Assembly (NCBI RefSeq): GCF_018613065.1
Contig: NZ_JAGGQW010000018.1
Span: 1-53,243 of the forward strand
DNA length: 53,243 bases
Reading direction: 5' to 3'
Origin: Bacillus sp. ISL-7
Lineage (GTDB): Bacteria > Bacillota > Bacilli > Bacillales_B > DSM-18226
Each line of letters begins with the position of its first letter. Position 1 is the first letter of the stretch. Positions 33,963-42,580 of this stretch are shown here, piece after piece. The notes under the pieces were generated by a model that did not search any database, was not told the DNA's origin, and saw only the letters and a program-made list of their open reading frames with translations. Position numbers and translations under genes: made by a program.

Positions 33963-36900
33963 ATGAAAAGGGTTGAGCGGGGTGCCTTGTTATTTCTAGT
34001 TCTGATCCTTGCGCTATCTTCAGGCATCTCTTATCTGGCATTGAATCAAGTTTCAAATAGCAAAGCCAACACAGATGAGCAGAAAATGACCGTAGCATTG
34101 GTTAATGAAGATCAAGTTGCAAGTTTTAACAATAAGAACTATGAATTCGGTGCAGAATTTATCAAGAATATTGAGAAAGATGATACACATGACTGGTATG
34201 TTGTCAGCCGTGGTGTAGCTGAAAGCGGCCTTGCGCGGAATGTCTACAACATGATGATTGTCATTCCGAATGATTTTACAGAAAAGGCATTATCAATTGA
34301 TTCGAAATCACCAGAACAGGTGGTATTGAACTACAAAATTAATGCTTCAGATAACAGCAATATAATAGCCAAAGCCGAGAAAACGGCGAGCGCTATCCTG
34401 GGAGATTTTAACCGCCAGATAATTGATGTCTATTTCGCCAGTGTGATCGGCAATTTACATGATGCTCAGGACAATATCGGAACATTGGTAAACAAGGAGC
34501 AAGTATATACGAACTTCTATGATCAATCGATCCATCGTCCCATATCCGGGTACACCGCTCAGTTTGGAGCTGTTGAGAGTAGCACAAAGATATCGAGAGA
34601 GAGCTTTACCGGCTTACAGGACCTATTAAAGGGGTTTGAAACTAGCCTGGGTGAGGATGTAACCGCAAGCCATACCTACCAATCCAGCTTAGTGGATTTT
34701 ACAAAACTGAAAGCGGCAAATGGTCTATTAACAAAGGGTTTCTCTGGCCAGCTTAACATGTTAGATCGTGAAATGAATTATGGCGATGTCATGCAGCAAT
34801 TAGATTATTTAACGTCAGCTAATAAGGCTATCAATGACCAGTTCCACCAGGATGGTAATCAGTCGGCGACTATTTTAACCGAATCAGCCGCCCTTCAAGC
34901 GTACCTGAAGGACACAAAGGATAAAATGGATCAAAAGAATGCAGAGCTGTCGGACAAATTGGCATCAGATATGGAGCAATTAATTGCCGATAAGCTTAAG
35001 AACGAAATAAAACATAGTTCAGGTCAAGAGCAAAATGTTTCCTTAAATCATATGTTTGCTGCTCCAGATAAAAATGCACGGGATACATTACAAAAGCAAA
35101 TTGATCTGCTGCCAACACTTGATAGTAATGATTTAGACGGCCTAGGCCTAAGTGATCAAACCATCACACAGCTAAAAAATGTCATAGCTGTCACCAATAA
35201 ATACAATCAAGAGTTTGGTTATACCCCTAATCGTGATACAAATGGGATTCCTTTGTCTGAAAAAGTAAAACAAGTCAAAAGTGATTTGGTGACAAAGGGG
35301 GTAACTCTGACAGATACCGTAAACCTTCAGAAAAATAAAAAGAATGGGCAGGAATTTACTCTATCGATTCCAAAAGAATTTGAGATTGAGAGAGTTTTAT
35401 TATCATTACCAAATAGTCAAGAAATGGATTATACTGAGTTATTTCTTAGTAACCCAAAAATTAAACTGCCTTCATCAGATGAAGGACAATTCACTGTAAA
35501 AGTTGATGTGAGTCTTAAAAACATGGATGCAATCCTAGATGTTTTCCAGCCTATTACATGGAGTTGGGAACTCGATCAGAAGGATATAACCGATGTAGAT
35601 CTTCCAGAACTGCCAGGTACGGAAGAGGGAACTTCAGCTGAAATTAAAAAGAAAACCGAGCAATCCGTATCGTCCTATGAAAGTAATCAGCCCATAACAG
35701 TTGAAGAAATGGGCAAAAGTCCGAATGATACGACGGACGAAAAGACGGTAGAAAATCAAGAGTTGATTCAAACAAGTGACAATGACAACAAAAGCATTAT
35801 TGAGAGATTGGAAATTTTAAATAACCATATTACCCGCCAAGTGATGTCACCTCTTACCGGGGATTCGACAAGTGTTCTGATCAATGCTTCCAGCGATACC
35901 GTCAGTGATTTCCATAAGTTATTGACTCTGTATAATTTATACTTTGGCATTGGCATAGATCAATTTAATCGTCAGGACCTAGTAAATGATTTGAATCAAA
36001 CCAATCTGACGGATATGGCAGATGGGGATTCACTATATTATTTATTTAATAAGCAAGACATTGTCGATGTGTTAGCATCTTATATTGCTGAACAAATAAC
36101 AGAGGAAATACGGGAACAGACAGAAGATGTAAAAGGCAAAATAGATGAATATATGCTGCTGGTTGACAATGCCAATCAAAATGCAGCCCAAATGTCGGAA
36201 AGGATAAAGGAAACAACGGCACAAGCAGAAACTTTAAATACGAACCTTTCTGAGACGTTAAAAGATTTGAGAGCATGGCGCGAAGCAAGTCTTAATTTAC
36301 AAACTGAACAAGCAAAAGTTTTGCAGAATGGGGACGAAGAACAACAGGCAGTTCTATCGATAGGAAATGAATTTAACTCGCTGCTTGCTGCAAGTCAATC
36401 CCTAGCGGACCAGTCGAAATCTAATTTAACTTCCGCTGATTCGATTTATCAAACCTTCGATGCAATTGATCGTCAAGCGAAGGAAATTCAAGCCAGTGGA
36501 ACGACTTTAGTACAACAAGCAGGGAACCTTTCGAGTAATTTAACAACTAAATTGGCAGAGGACCAAAACTTTGCTGACAATTTCGCCGGGGTGCTAGCCA
36601 ATAGCCGCATAGGTGAACGGCCAAATGAAGATTTGTTAAGCTTTCTTTCAAATCCGGTCCAAACCAAGAATGTTGGGGTTATCGCTGCAGGTGATACCTT
36701 TACACCTTACTTTGTTGTCTTGATCTGTTTTATTGTCGCCTTATTTACCGCCTATGTTCTCTCTAATCATGAGCGAAAACGTCTGCAAGAAGACACATTT
36801 GCGGGAGAACAAACAATTGTTGGCAAGAATATACCGCTCACAATTATGACTGTGAGTATTGGTCTGGTTGAGGGGATCGTGATCGGACTGCTGTCAGCCT

Positions 36901-37301
36901 ATTTACTGCAAATGAGTGAAGGGAAATTCCTGCAATGGATCGGTTTAATCACGTTGATTATGGTCACATTGCTGATGGTGTCAGCTTATTTATTACGGCA
37001 GTTGAAAATGGCAGGTATGTTTATCCTTTTGGTAATTTTGAGCCTCTATTTATTCCTAACCGAGGCACTTGGACGTCACTTTGATCAATTTTCTACCGCT
37101 GCTACATTAAGAGACTACTCACCTTTGCAATACATTGAGACGTTATTAATGAAGTTTGGAAGTGGAGCAGCGGATACAAAGTGGATTATTTTTGGCTTAG
37201 CAGCCCTGACGGTTGTCAGCCTTGCCGGCCATTTGTTTGTCTTTAATCGTTCGGCTAAAAGCGAGGAGGGTAATCATGAAGGAATTAATGAAGCTCTGTA
37301 G
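33963..37301 (+). CDS. esaA: Type VII secretion protein EsaA (YueB)
   Basis: 1112 residues. One N-terminal membrane segment (LLFLVLILALSSGISYLAL), a long extracellular helical region (residues about 35-900), then about five C-terminal membrane segments (from YFVVLICFIVALFTAYVLSN onward). This is the EsaA/YueB layout, the surface protein that serves as SPP1 receptor in B. subtilis. An acidic Thr/Ser/Glu-rich linker occupies residues about 545-600. The frame is intact. It overlaps essA by 26 bp. Confidence 0.93.
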   Translation: MKRVERGALLFLVLILALSSGISYLALNQVSNSKANTDEQKMTVALVNEDQVASFNNKNYEFGAEFIKNIEKDDTHDWYVVSRGVAESGLARNVYNMMIVIPNDFTEKALSIDSKSPEQVVLNYKINASDNSNIIAKAEKTASAILGDFNRQIIDVYFASVIGNLHDAQDNIGTLVNKEQVYTNFYDQSIHRPISGYTAQFGAVESSTKISRESFTGLQDLLKGFETSLGEDVTASHTYQSSLVDFTKLKAANGLLTKGFSGQLNMLDREMNYGDVMQQLDYLTSANKAINDQFHQDGNQSATILTESAALQAYLKDTKDKMDQKNAELSDKLASDMEQLIADKLKNEIKHSSGQEQNVSLNHMFAAPDKNARDTLQKQIDLLPTLDSNDLDGLGLSDQTITQLKNVIAVTNKYNQEFGYTPNRDTNGIPLSEKVKQVKSDLVTKGVTLTDTVNLQKNKKNGQEFTLSIPKEFEIERVLLSLPNSQEMDYTELFLSNPKIKLPSSDEGQFTVKVDVSLKNMDAILDVFQPITWSWELDQKDITDVDLPELPGTEEGTSAEIKKKTEQSVSSYESNQPITVEEMGKSPNDTTDEKTVENQELIQTSDNDNKSIIERLEILNNHITRQVMSPLTGDSTSVLINASSDTVSDFHKLLTLYNLYFGIGIDQFNRQDLVNDLNQTNLTDMADGDSLYYLFNKQDIVDVLASYIAEQITEEIREQTEDVKGKIDEYMLLVDNANQNAAQMSERIKETTAQAETLNTNLSETLKDLRAWREASLNLQTEQAKVLQNGDEEQQAVLSIGNEFNSLLAASQSLADQSKSNLTSADSIYQTFDAIDRQAKEIQASGTTLVQQAGNLSSNLTTKLAEDQNFADNFAGVLANSRIGERPNEDLLSFLSNPVQTKNVGVIAAGDTFTPYFVVLICFIVALFTAYVLSNHERKRLQEDTFAGEQTIVGKNIPLTIMTVSIGLVEGIVIGLLSAYLLQMSEGKFLQWIGLITLIMVTLLMVSAYLLRQLKMAGMFILLVILSLYLFLTEALGRHFDQFSTAATLRDYSPLQYIETLLMKFGSGAADTKWIIFGLAALTVVSLAGHLFVFNRSAKSEEGNHEGINEAL

Positions 37302-37789
37302 TGTTATCACTGTTTTTACAGGATTCCTTTTTATGTTTTCACTCCAGACTTTGGCGGAGGAAACCCTTGATCATAGCGGGAAAATTCGATTGCAAACGGA
37401 CCGGATTGGCCAAGATGCACTTGAAAGAGAGAACTTAGAAACTCAAGACTATCAAGAAACGGAATTGGAAAAAATGGGCGCCGAACCTGTTTAAGGAACA
37501 AACGCAGGCTACCCTCAAAACGAAACAAATAGAAATGGAACAATCCACGTCAGATTTACAACAAGGGCTTTTTGTTTCGCCGAGTAAGCCCGATATTACC
37601 CTGAAACAAACCGAAAAGGTACTGTTTTCGAGTAATTATACAGTTCAATATACTGCAGCTCCCTCCGAGAACGAGCCTGAGGATCAACAAGGTGGTATTT
37701 TGAATACAAAAACAATCATGACGTTCTTAGGGATGGTCGTGATTGGCTGCGGCGGGATCTTTACTATGATGAGAAAAACGCTTGGGTAA
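37276..37789 (+). pseudogene. essA: Type VII secretion protein EssA, frameshifted
   Basis: The first part (MKELMKLCSVITVFTGFLFM, signal-type segment, to about residue 66) stops early. A second frame continues WAPNLFKEQTQATLKTKQIE and ends with a membrane segment (TIMTFLGMVVIGCGGIFTMM) and RKTLG. The break is in a run of six A at 37469-37474; five A give a continuous 170-residue EssA. RBS GAGGAGGG. Real frameshift or homopolymer error. Confidence 0.82.
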
Positions 37790-37802
37790 AGGAGGGGCCA
37801 CC

Positions 37803-38054
37803 ATGCCTGGTCAAACACATGTTAACGTGACCGTTGATTTTAGCAGATGGGGCAAAGGGCAGTATGACGTAAGAATTCCTGCGCACCAACCGATTAATCA
37901 ACTGCTGGTGAATTTGGCAGAAACCTTAAATCTGGATCTTACAATGGTACCTCTGTTTGCAGTAAAGCTTTCCAATAAAGATCTCTTATTAGCAGATGAC
38001 GATCGGCTTATCGATTACCCGGTAACCAATGGAGACCTTTTACTAGTTTTATAA
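37803..38054 (+). CDS. esaB: Ubiquitin-like type VII secretion protein EsaB (YukD)
   Basis: 83 residues from ATG 37803, with AAAGGAGGGG ideally placed; the upstream ATG in the same frame is inside the RBS. Beta-grasp pattern HVNVTVDFSRWGKGQYDVRI and LLLADDDRLIDYPVTNGDLL are typical of YukD. Confidence 0.92.
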   Translation: MPGQTHVNVTVDFSRWGKGQYDVRIPAHQPINQLLVNLAETLNLDLTMVPLFAVKLSNKDLLLADDDRLIDYPVTNGDLLLVL

Positions 38055-38061
38055 GTATATA

Positions 38062-38100
38062 GAAACAGGCACTAATCTTTCTGAAGATGGCGCCTGTTTC
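38062..38100 (+). repeat. Hairpin between esaB and essB
   Basis: GAAACAGGC and GCCTGTTTC, perfect 9-bp stem, ending 20 bp before the essB start and just ahead of its RBS. No T-run follows. Confidence 0.55.
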
Positions 38101-38120
38101 GCAGGAAGGAGTCAGAACTC

Positions 38121-38396
38121 ATGAACGAAATAAGCATCCAATGGGAGTCAATCACATACAAGTTTCTCATTCTTAACAATAGCTGGCAGCTGAACTTGCC
38201 GAAATCACAAACACGAGTAAAAGATGTTCGCCAATTGGCTTTAATCAATAACGACTCAGACTTATTCGTACCCGCAATGGTTGAAGAAGGAGACGATATG
38301 TTTACCTTCTCTTTTGAAGTCGACCAAAGGGCTAACACATGGGAAGATGTACAAAAGCTAAACCGGAAAGATAAACTACGCCTGTTGTACAATTAG
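38121..38396 (+). pseudogene. essB: Type VII secretion protein EssB (YukC), N-terminal fragment only
   Basis: 91 residues matching the cytoplasmic forkhead/pseudokinase start of EssB (ISIQWESITYKFLILNNSWQ, LPKSQTRVKDVRQLAL, KLNRKDKLRLLYN) and then TAG. Full EssB has about 400 residues with a membrane segment. The rest of essB and all of essC are absent. Downstream, the same frame reopens into an unrelated toxin-like ORF, so a deletion joined the two loci here. Confidence 0.8.
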
Positions 38397-38432
38397 ATTG
38401 ATGGAGTTAACCTTGGAAGTGGAAGAGTTAAC

Positions 38433-39107
38433 GTGGCAGAACAGGCCGATGAAAGAATCTCAGAAAATATCTTAAAGGTTTTACAGGAAAATAACACCAG
38501 TGTAGAGGAATTCCAGCGGATTAAGTTGACGCCTGTCTCAGAATTGTCAGATCGTGAAATGAATTTAATCTTTTACCTTCGGGAGTCAGTAGAAAAACCA
38601 ACTGAAGACACTTTAATGAGTAAGGTAGTACCAATAGACTCCATTGATGACTATCTAAGGAGAGAAAAGCCATATACAACCGTTGCCGGGTATGTAGCAA
38701 AGTATGAAGATGTTGCAAATGTAACAGGTGACTATAAGGAAACCCTTGAGACTTTACGGTTAGATTATACGTATGAAAAAGATGGGGTTGTTATTAGAAC
38801 GTATCCGGATGATGGTGATTCTTATGCGGTCATCCGCTTTAAATACAGTGATGTGTCGGACGATTTGATTCAAATACCATATGGTACTGAATTTTATGGT
38901 TCAACGACTGATGCATATCCTTGTACACATAATGGCTTTTTAGGCGGAAGAAATGAAACGATTGTTCCTGAGTGGCAAGTGAAGGATTATGATCGGGCAA
39001 ACATTCAAGAAGGTGCTGAGATGTATAGGGTGGTTGATGGCAAAGAGGAGAAAATTGCTATCTTTAGAAACGGCCGTTTTGAACCAATAGACTTTAATAA
39101 TAATTAG
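38433..39107 (+). CDS. Probable T7SS effector C-terminal domain, now stand-alone
   Basis: 224 residues, GTG start with GGAAGAG nearby. The frame continues upstream as IDGVNLGSGRVNVAEQADER to the essB TAG, without another stop, so it looks like the 3' end of a longer gene. Text such as YTTVAGYVAKYEDVANVTGD, IQIPYGTEFYGSTTDAYPCT and GGRNETIVPEWQVKDYDRAN resembles the C-terminal region of LXG-type polymorphic toxins of Firmicutes, perhaps ADP-ribosyltransferase-like. Neither enzymatic activity nor motif is certain. No LXG export domain is left. Small immunity-like genes follow. Confidence 0.6.
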   Translation: MAEQADERISENILKVLQENNTSVEEFQRIKLTPVSELSDREMNLIFYLRESVEKPTEDTLMSKVVPIDSIDDYLRREKPYTTVAGYVAKYEDVANVTGDYKETLETLRLDYTYEKDGVVIRTYPDDGDSYAVIRFKYSDVSDDLIQIPYGTEFYGSTTDAYPCTHNGFLGGRNETIVPEWQVKDYDRANIQEGAEMYRVVDGKEEKIAIFRNGRFEPIDFNNN

Positions 39108-39122
39108 AAGTGTGGGGGTATT

Positions 39123-39587
39123 ATGGATAGATGCGTTGCTGTTTATGATAATAAGAAATATAAGGCCTTTGCAGCAAGGGTTAAAGGTCAAATAACGAGC
39201 ATCAAATTATTTCTGCACCGAAAAGAACCTGGTTTCACATCTGCTATGTCTGCATACGATAAAGATTTACATGAAAAAGAAGTAAAAAAGGAAGAGGTTT
39301 CGGAGTTATATCGGGAGTATTTTATCGCCCGATACAAAAATTATGAATTTTTTGTTACTCGTATTTTCCAGGATGATAAAGAGATGGAAATTGTGACGGC
39401 AGATTCCAATTTAGGCAGAGAGTGTAATCTCGACTATCAAGATAGAGATCTGTATACGAAAAGACTAGGATCTGATGATGAATATCAACTTATTCATGTA
39501 AAGGAAGATTATCTGACCAAGAACACGATCCGAAGAGAAGTTACTATAGAGGAGTGTTTTAAAATAGAAACTGAGCTTTTTGAATAA
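39123..39587 (+). CDS. Immunity-like protein, family not recognised
   Basis: 154 residues, RBS TGGGGG, 15 bp after the toxin-like ORF. Soluble, charged, alpha/beta composition (MDRCVAVYDNKKYKAFAARV; HVKEDYLTKNTIRREVTIEE). The position directly behind the toxin domain makes it the first candidate for the cognate immunity protein (inference). Confidence 0.55.
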   Translation: MDRCVAVYDNKKYKAFAARVKGQITSIKLFLHRKEPGFTSAMSAYDKDLHEKEVKKEEVSELYREYFIARYKNYEFFVTRIFQDDKEMEIVTADSNLGRECNLDYQDRDLYTKRLGSDDEYQLIHVKEDYLTKNTIRREVTIEECFKIETELFE

Positions 39588-39602
39588 GGGGGGGCTGGAT
39601 CG

Positions 39603-40427
39603 ATGACAGAAAGTCTTGTACAGGAAAAGATTGCTTTATTAAATAGATACGAAGAATCGTCAGAACAATTTCAGTCCTGTTATGAAAAGATTATCTTCGA
39701 TATCGTCAAAACTAAAGACTTGTTTACGGTGGTAAGGAAGGAATCATCACTAGAAAGTATTAAGGATGGGACGGCTCCCATTTTCTGCGGCATAGGCTAT
39801 AACGATATTCCGAGCGTTTGGTTATTTACTGAGGAATCGATTGCAAAGGAATATACGAACCATTACAAATTGAAAAAAGATGAGGTTGGCTTATATAAGA
39901 AAGTAGCCATTGAGGAATTAACGGTTTTTTTATTTAATGCGATGTTTTCTGGGGTCAGTGGATTAATTGTTGATGAAGGGAAAAATACGCTGACCACCAA
40001 TGTATATGATTTAGTAAATACCTCATTACTAGCGATGCAACGCCAGCCTGTTTTAGAAAAACAAGAATACAAGATTATGACTCTGTTTAATCAAATGAAA
40101 TTTGGGTCAAAAAAATTATGGATCATACCTGCAAAAGAGACAACAGGGGAAGGGCTAATCTTTAATCAGTTTTCTCCGCTGCAAATTGAAAATACTATTA
40201 TAATTTATGCAAATCAGGATGAAAGTAAAAAAGAGTCGCTGGAGCATGGTTATAAAAATGAATTTTCAGCATCCGTCGACATAAACAGTCTGTATCAAGT
40301 ATTAAACCATTCTATCAACAAGGGGATAGAGGAAGTACTTTTCGTTGGCAATGATTATGAAGTGAAAATGAGTTTTATAAAAGTATTAAATATATTGGCA
40401 CGAATGAATGATCAAAAACGTAGTTAA
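39603..40427 (+). CDS. Uncharacterised protein in the immunity array
   Basis: 274 residues, RBS AAGGGGGG. Soluble, no signal peptide. The N-terminal half (IPSVWLFTEESIAKEYTNHY, GLIVDEGKNTLTTNVYDLVN) faintly recalls SseB-type domains. Probably co-transcribed with the previous gene (15-bp gap). A terminator-like hairpin follows. Confidence 0.55.
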   Translation: MTESLVQEKIALLNRYEESSEQFQSCYEKIIFDIVKTKDLFTVVRKESSLESIKDGTAPIFCGIGYNDIPSVWLFTEESIAKEYTNHYKLKKDEVGLYKKVAIEELTVFLFNAMFSGVSGLIVDEGKNTLTTNVYDLVNTSLLAMQRQPVLEKQEYKIMTLFNQMKFGSKKLWIIPAKETTGEGLIFNQFSPLQIENTIIIYANQDESKKESLEHGYKNEFSASVDINSLYQVLNHSINKGIEEVLFVGNDYEVKMSFIKVLNILARMNDQKRS

Positions 40428-40432
40428 ATATT

Positions 40433-40465
40433 AAACCATTATTTTTAAGAGGCTATGGTTTTTCC
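40433..40465 (+). terminator. Terminator-like hairpin
   Basis: AAACCAT/ATGGTTT with a 15-nt loop and a TTTTT tail, directly after the 274-residue gene. Confidence 0.55.
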
Positions 40466-40501
40466 TACTAATTAAGGAGAAGCAAGATAGATTAAAGACT
40501 G

Positions 40502-40534
40502 GATTCAAAGTAAATCAGCTTTGAATCTATTTTT
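40502..40534 (+). terminator. Second terminator-like hairpin
   Basis: GATTCAAAG/CTTTGAATC, 8-nt loop, then TATTTTTAT. Two terminators within 100 bp suggest that a gene between them was lost. Confidence 0.6.
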
Positions 40535-40570
40535 ATAATCTCTATTAATGGTGAGGGGAGTTAATTCAAA

Positions 40571-40900
40571 ATGGAAAAAGAAATGAATAAATTATACAGA
40601 GAAATTGCCGAAACAGTTAATGAAATGATTCCAGAAGAATGGGAGAAATTCTATTTTTATGCTCAAATATCAGAATCTGGAGGCGGAACTTATTTTTTTT
40701 ATAATACGCCTGTAAGTAAACAATCTTTTAATTATAGTGTGAATATCCCATCTAACTATGCTATTAATAAAGAAGAATTTAAAAAGAATAAGAGAAAACT
40801 GTTTGCATTGAGCGATGAATTAAGGAATATTTTTAAAGAAAATCAGCAGGAACTTTGGTATTCATTTACGTTATCTCTTGAGAGTAATGGGGGAATGTGA
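40571..40900 (+). CDS. YezG/DUF600-family immunity protein, C-terminally short
   Basis: 109 residues. MNKLYREIAETVNEMIPEEW and YFYAQISESGGGTYFFYNTP, ending ELWYSFTLSLESNGG, are the YezG family, immunity proteins to LXG toxins of the YeeF type. Relatives are about 150 residues and continue into an acidic YDDL region; here the chain stops early. It may be a recombination remnant. The stop overlaps the next start. Confidence 0.72.
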   Translation: MEKEMNKLYREIAETVNEMIPEEWEKFYFYAQISESGGGTYFFYNTPVSKQSFNYSVNIPSNYAINKEEFKKNKRKLFALSDELRNIFKENQQELWYSFTLSLESNGGM

Positions 40901-41292
40901 TGGTAAAGTCAGGAATATATGGTAAGTACAGAGGAACTGAGTATGAAATAACCGGGGATATGGATAATAATGTTAAGATTATAACCGAAGAAAAAGGAAA
41001 AATTGATAGTACATTTGAAGATCTTTATAATACTGGGGTATATTCAAAAATAGTAAATCCTAGCGAATTAGTGGATTGTGTGAGTATTGCCCTTTATGGA
41101 ATTATCCAAGGGGAGAAAGTCCAAATTTTACAGGAAAAAGAAAATGAGTACCAAGTGGCCGCAGTCTCTTTACTTTTTGGAAATGATTCAAATCTACCAA
41201 GAGTAGATCGTGATACATGGCTTGGATGGGTTCCGAAAAGTAAAGTGAAACTTATAGAAGAAAAAATCGCAATTAATCCAAGAGATTTATAA
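40900..41292 (+). CDS. Small protein with SH3-like C-terminus, immunity array
   Basis: 130 residues from ATG 40900 (GGGGGA 5 nt upstream). The C-terminal half (EKVQILQEKENEYQVAAVSL; WLGWVPKSKVKLI) reads like a bacterial SH3-type barrel. Family not recognised. It overlaps the end of the YezG-like gene, so the two are coupled. Confidence 0.55.
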   Translation: MVKSGIYGKYRGTEYEITGDMDNNVKIITEEKGKIDSTFEDLYNTGVYSKIVNPSELVDCVSIALYGIIQGEKVQILQEKENEYQVAAVSLLFGNDSNLPRVDRDTWLGWVPKSKVKLIEEKIAINPRDL

Positions 41293-41298
41293 ATTAAG

Positions 41299-41334
41299 AG
41301 TCTACTCTTTTTATGGAAGTAGGCTATTTTTATG
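41299..41334 (+). terminator. Terminator of the immunity array
   Basis: CTACT/AGTAG core with partial outer pairing (AGT/GCT side), followed by ATTTTTAT. Confidence 0.5.
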
Positions 41335-41622
41335 AGTCTATTTTCCATAAAATGTATTTTAGGCCATTCACCGTTGAAAATCGGACATAACGTATAAAGA
41401 ATGAGCCATATCCCTCAGAAAATCCCATTAATCTAAAATATCAGCCAAAAACCCCAAAAAAGAGCAATTCCCTAAACTTGAAACCTGCCCCAATTTACCC
41501 TCGTCTAGTAGTTACCCAGTTTTGTATATTGTGTGTCTATTTACAAAGGAATATTTTAGGAGTATATAGAATACTTAGATGAATGCCCAAAATAGATAGA
41601 AACCATCCAAGGAGGAGTCACC
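41335..41622. other. Spacer ahead of the MoxR operon
   Basis: No gene. AT-rich sequence that should include the MoxR promoter; the stretch 41521-41570 (TTGTATATTGTG and following) is a possible site. The RBS AAGGAGGAG lies at 41610-41618. Confidence 0.4.
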
Positions 41623-42579
41623 TTGTCTCTTGAACAAATAAATCCCGTGATCGAAAAAATACTAGTAAACATAGAAAAGGTTATGATTGGAAAAAGAGAC
41701 GTTGCTGAACTTAGTCTGGTTGCCCTGTTAGCTGGCGGCCATGTCTTGTTAGAAGACGTACCGGGTGTCGGGAAAACGATGATGGTTCGTGCCCTGGCAA
41801 AGTCTGTGAATGCTAACTTCCGCAGAATTCAATTCACACCCGATCTATTGCCATCCGATGTAACCGGAGTCTCCATATATAATCCAAAAGAAATGGAATT
41901 TCAATTTCGTCCCGGTCCGTTAATGGGGAACATCATTCTTGCCGATGAAATTAACCGGACATCCCCGAAGACACAGTCGGCACTCTTAGAAGGGATGGAG
42001 GAAGCGAGTGTAACCATTGATGGAATAACCCATCAACTGAACAAGCCATTTTTCGTTATGGCAACTCAAAACCCAATCGAATATGAAGGGACATACCCGC
42101 TTCCTGAGGCACAACTTGACCGTTTTTTATTAAAAATGAGAATGGGTTACCCGGACTTACAAGAGGAAATGGAAGTGTTGAACCGAGCACAGAGGGTTCC
42201 GCCGATTGAGGATTTAACGCCAGTGATTGACCTTGAAGGCCTCCTAGATTTACAAAAAGAAATTAAAGATGTCTTCGTCGATGATACGATTAAGCGTTAC
42301 ATTGTCGACATTGTCAATCGCACTAGGGGACATGGCAGCGTCTACCTTGGGGCAAGCCCAAGGGGTTCAATTGCCTTAATGAAAGCAGCGCAGGCCTATG
42401 CGTATATGTTTGGACATGATTATGTCCTGCCTGATGACATTCAATATTTGGCCCGTTTTGTCTTATCCCATCGGATCATTTTAAAATCAGAGGCAAAGTT
42501 TGAAGGGATTACTGCTGAAGAAATAGTCAACCAGGTGGTTGCAAGAGTTCCTGTACCGGTCCAAAGGTTAGTGAAATAG
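41623..42579 (+). CDS. MoxR-family AAA ATPase
   Basis: 318 residues, TTG start with AAGGAGGAG 5 nt upstream. Walker A VPGVGKTMMVRALAK and Walker B IILADEINRTSPKTQSALLE are complete, as is the arginine finger region ASPRGSIALMKAAQA. A chaperone-like ATPase that works with the DUF58 and transglutaminase proteins encoded next. The order MoxR-DUF58-transglutaminase-guaA-pbuG equals B. subtilis yeaC-yeaD-yebA-guaA-pbuG. Confidence 0.93.
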   Translation: MSLEQINPVIEKILVNIEKVMIGKRDVAELSLVALLAGGHVLLEDVPGVGKTMMVRALAKSVNANFRRIQFTPDLLPSDVTGVSIYNPKEMEFQFRPGPLMGNIILADEINRTSPKTQSALLEGMEEASVTIDGITHQLNKPFFVMATQNPIEYEGTYPLPEAQLDRFLLKMRMGYPDLQEEMEVLNRAQRVPPIEDLTPVIDLEGLLDLQKEIKDVFVDDTIKRYIVDIVNRTRGHGSVYLGASPRGSIALMKAAQAYAYMFGHDYVLPDDIQYLARFVLSHRIILKSEAKFEGITAEEIVNQVVARVPVPVQRLVK

Positions 42580-42580
42580 A

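Noticed and set aside
38433..39107. Complete LXG toxin
   Set aside because: No LXG N-terminal domain is encoded; only the C-terminal part is present.
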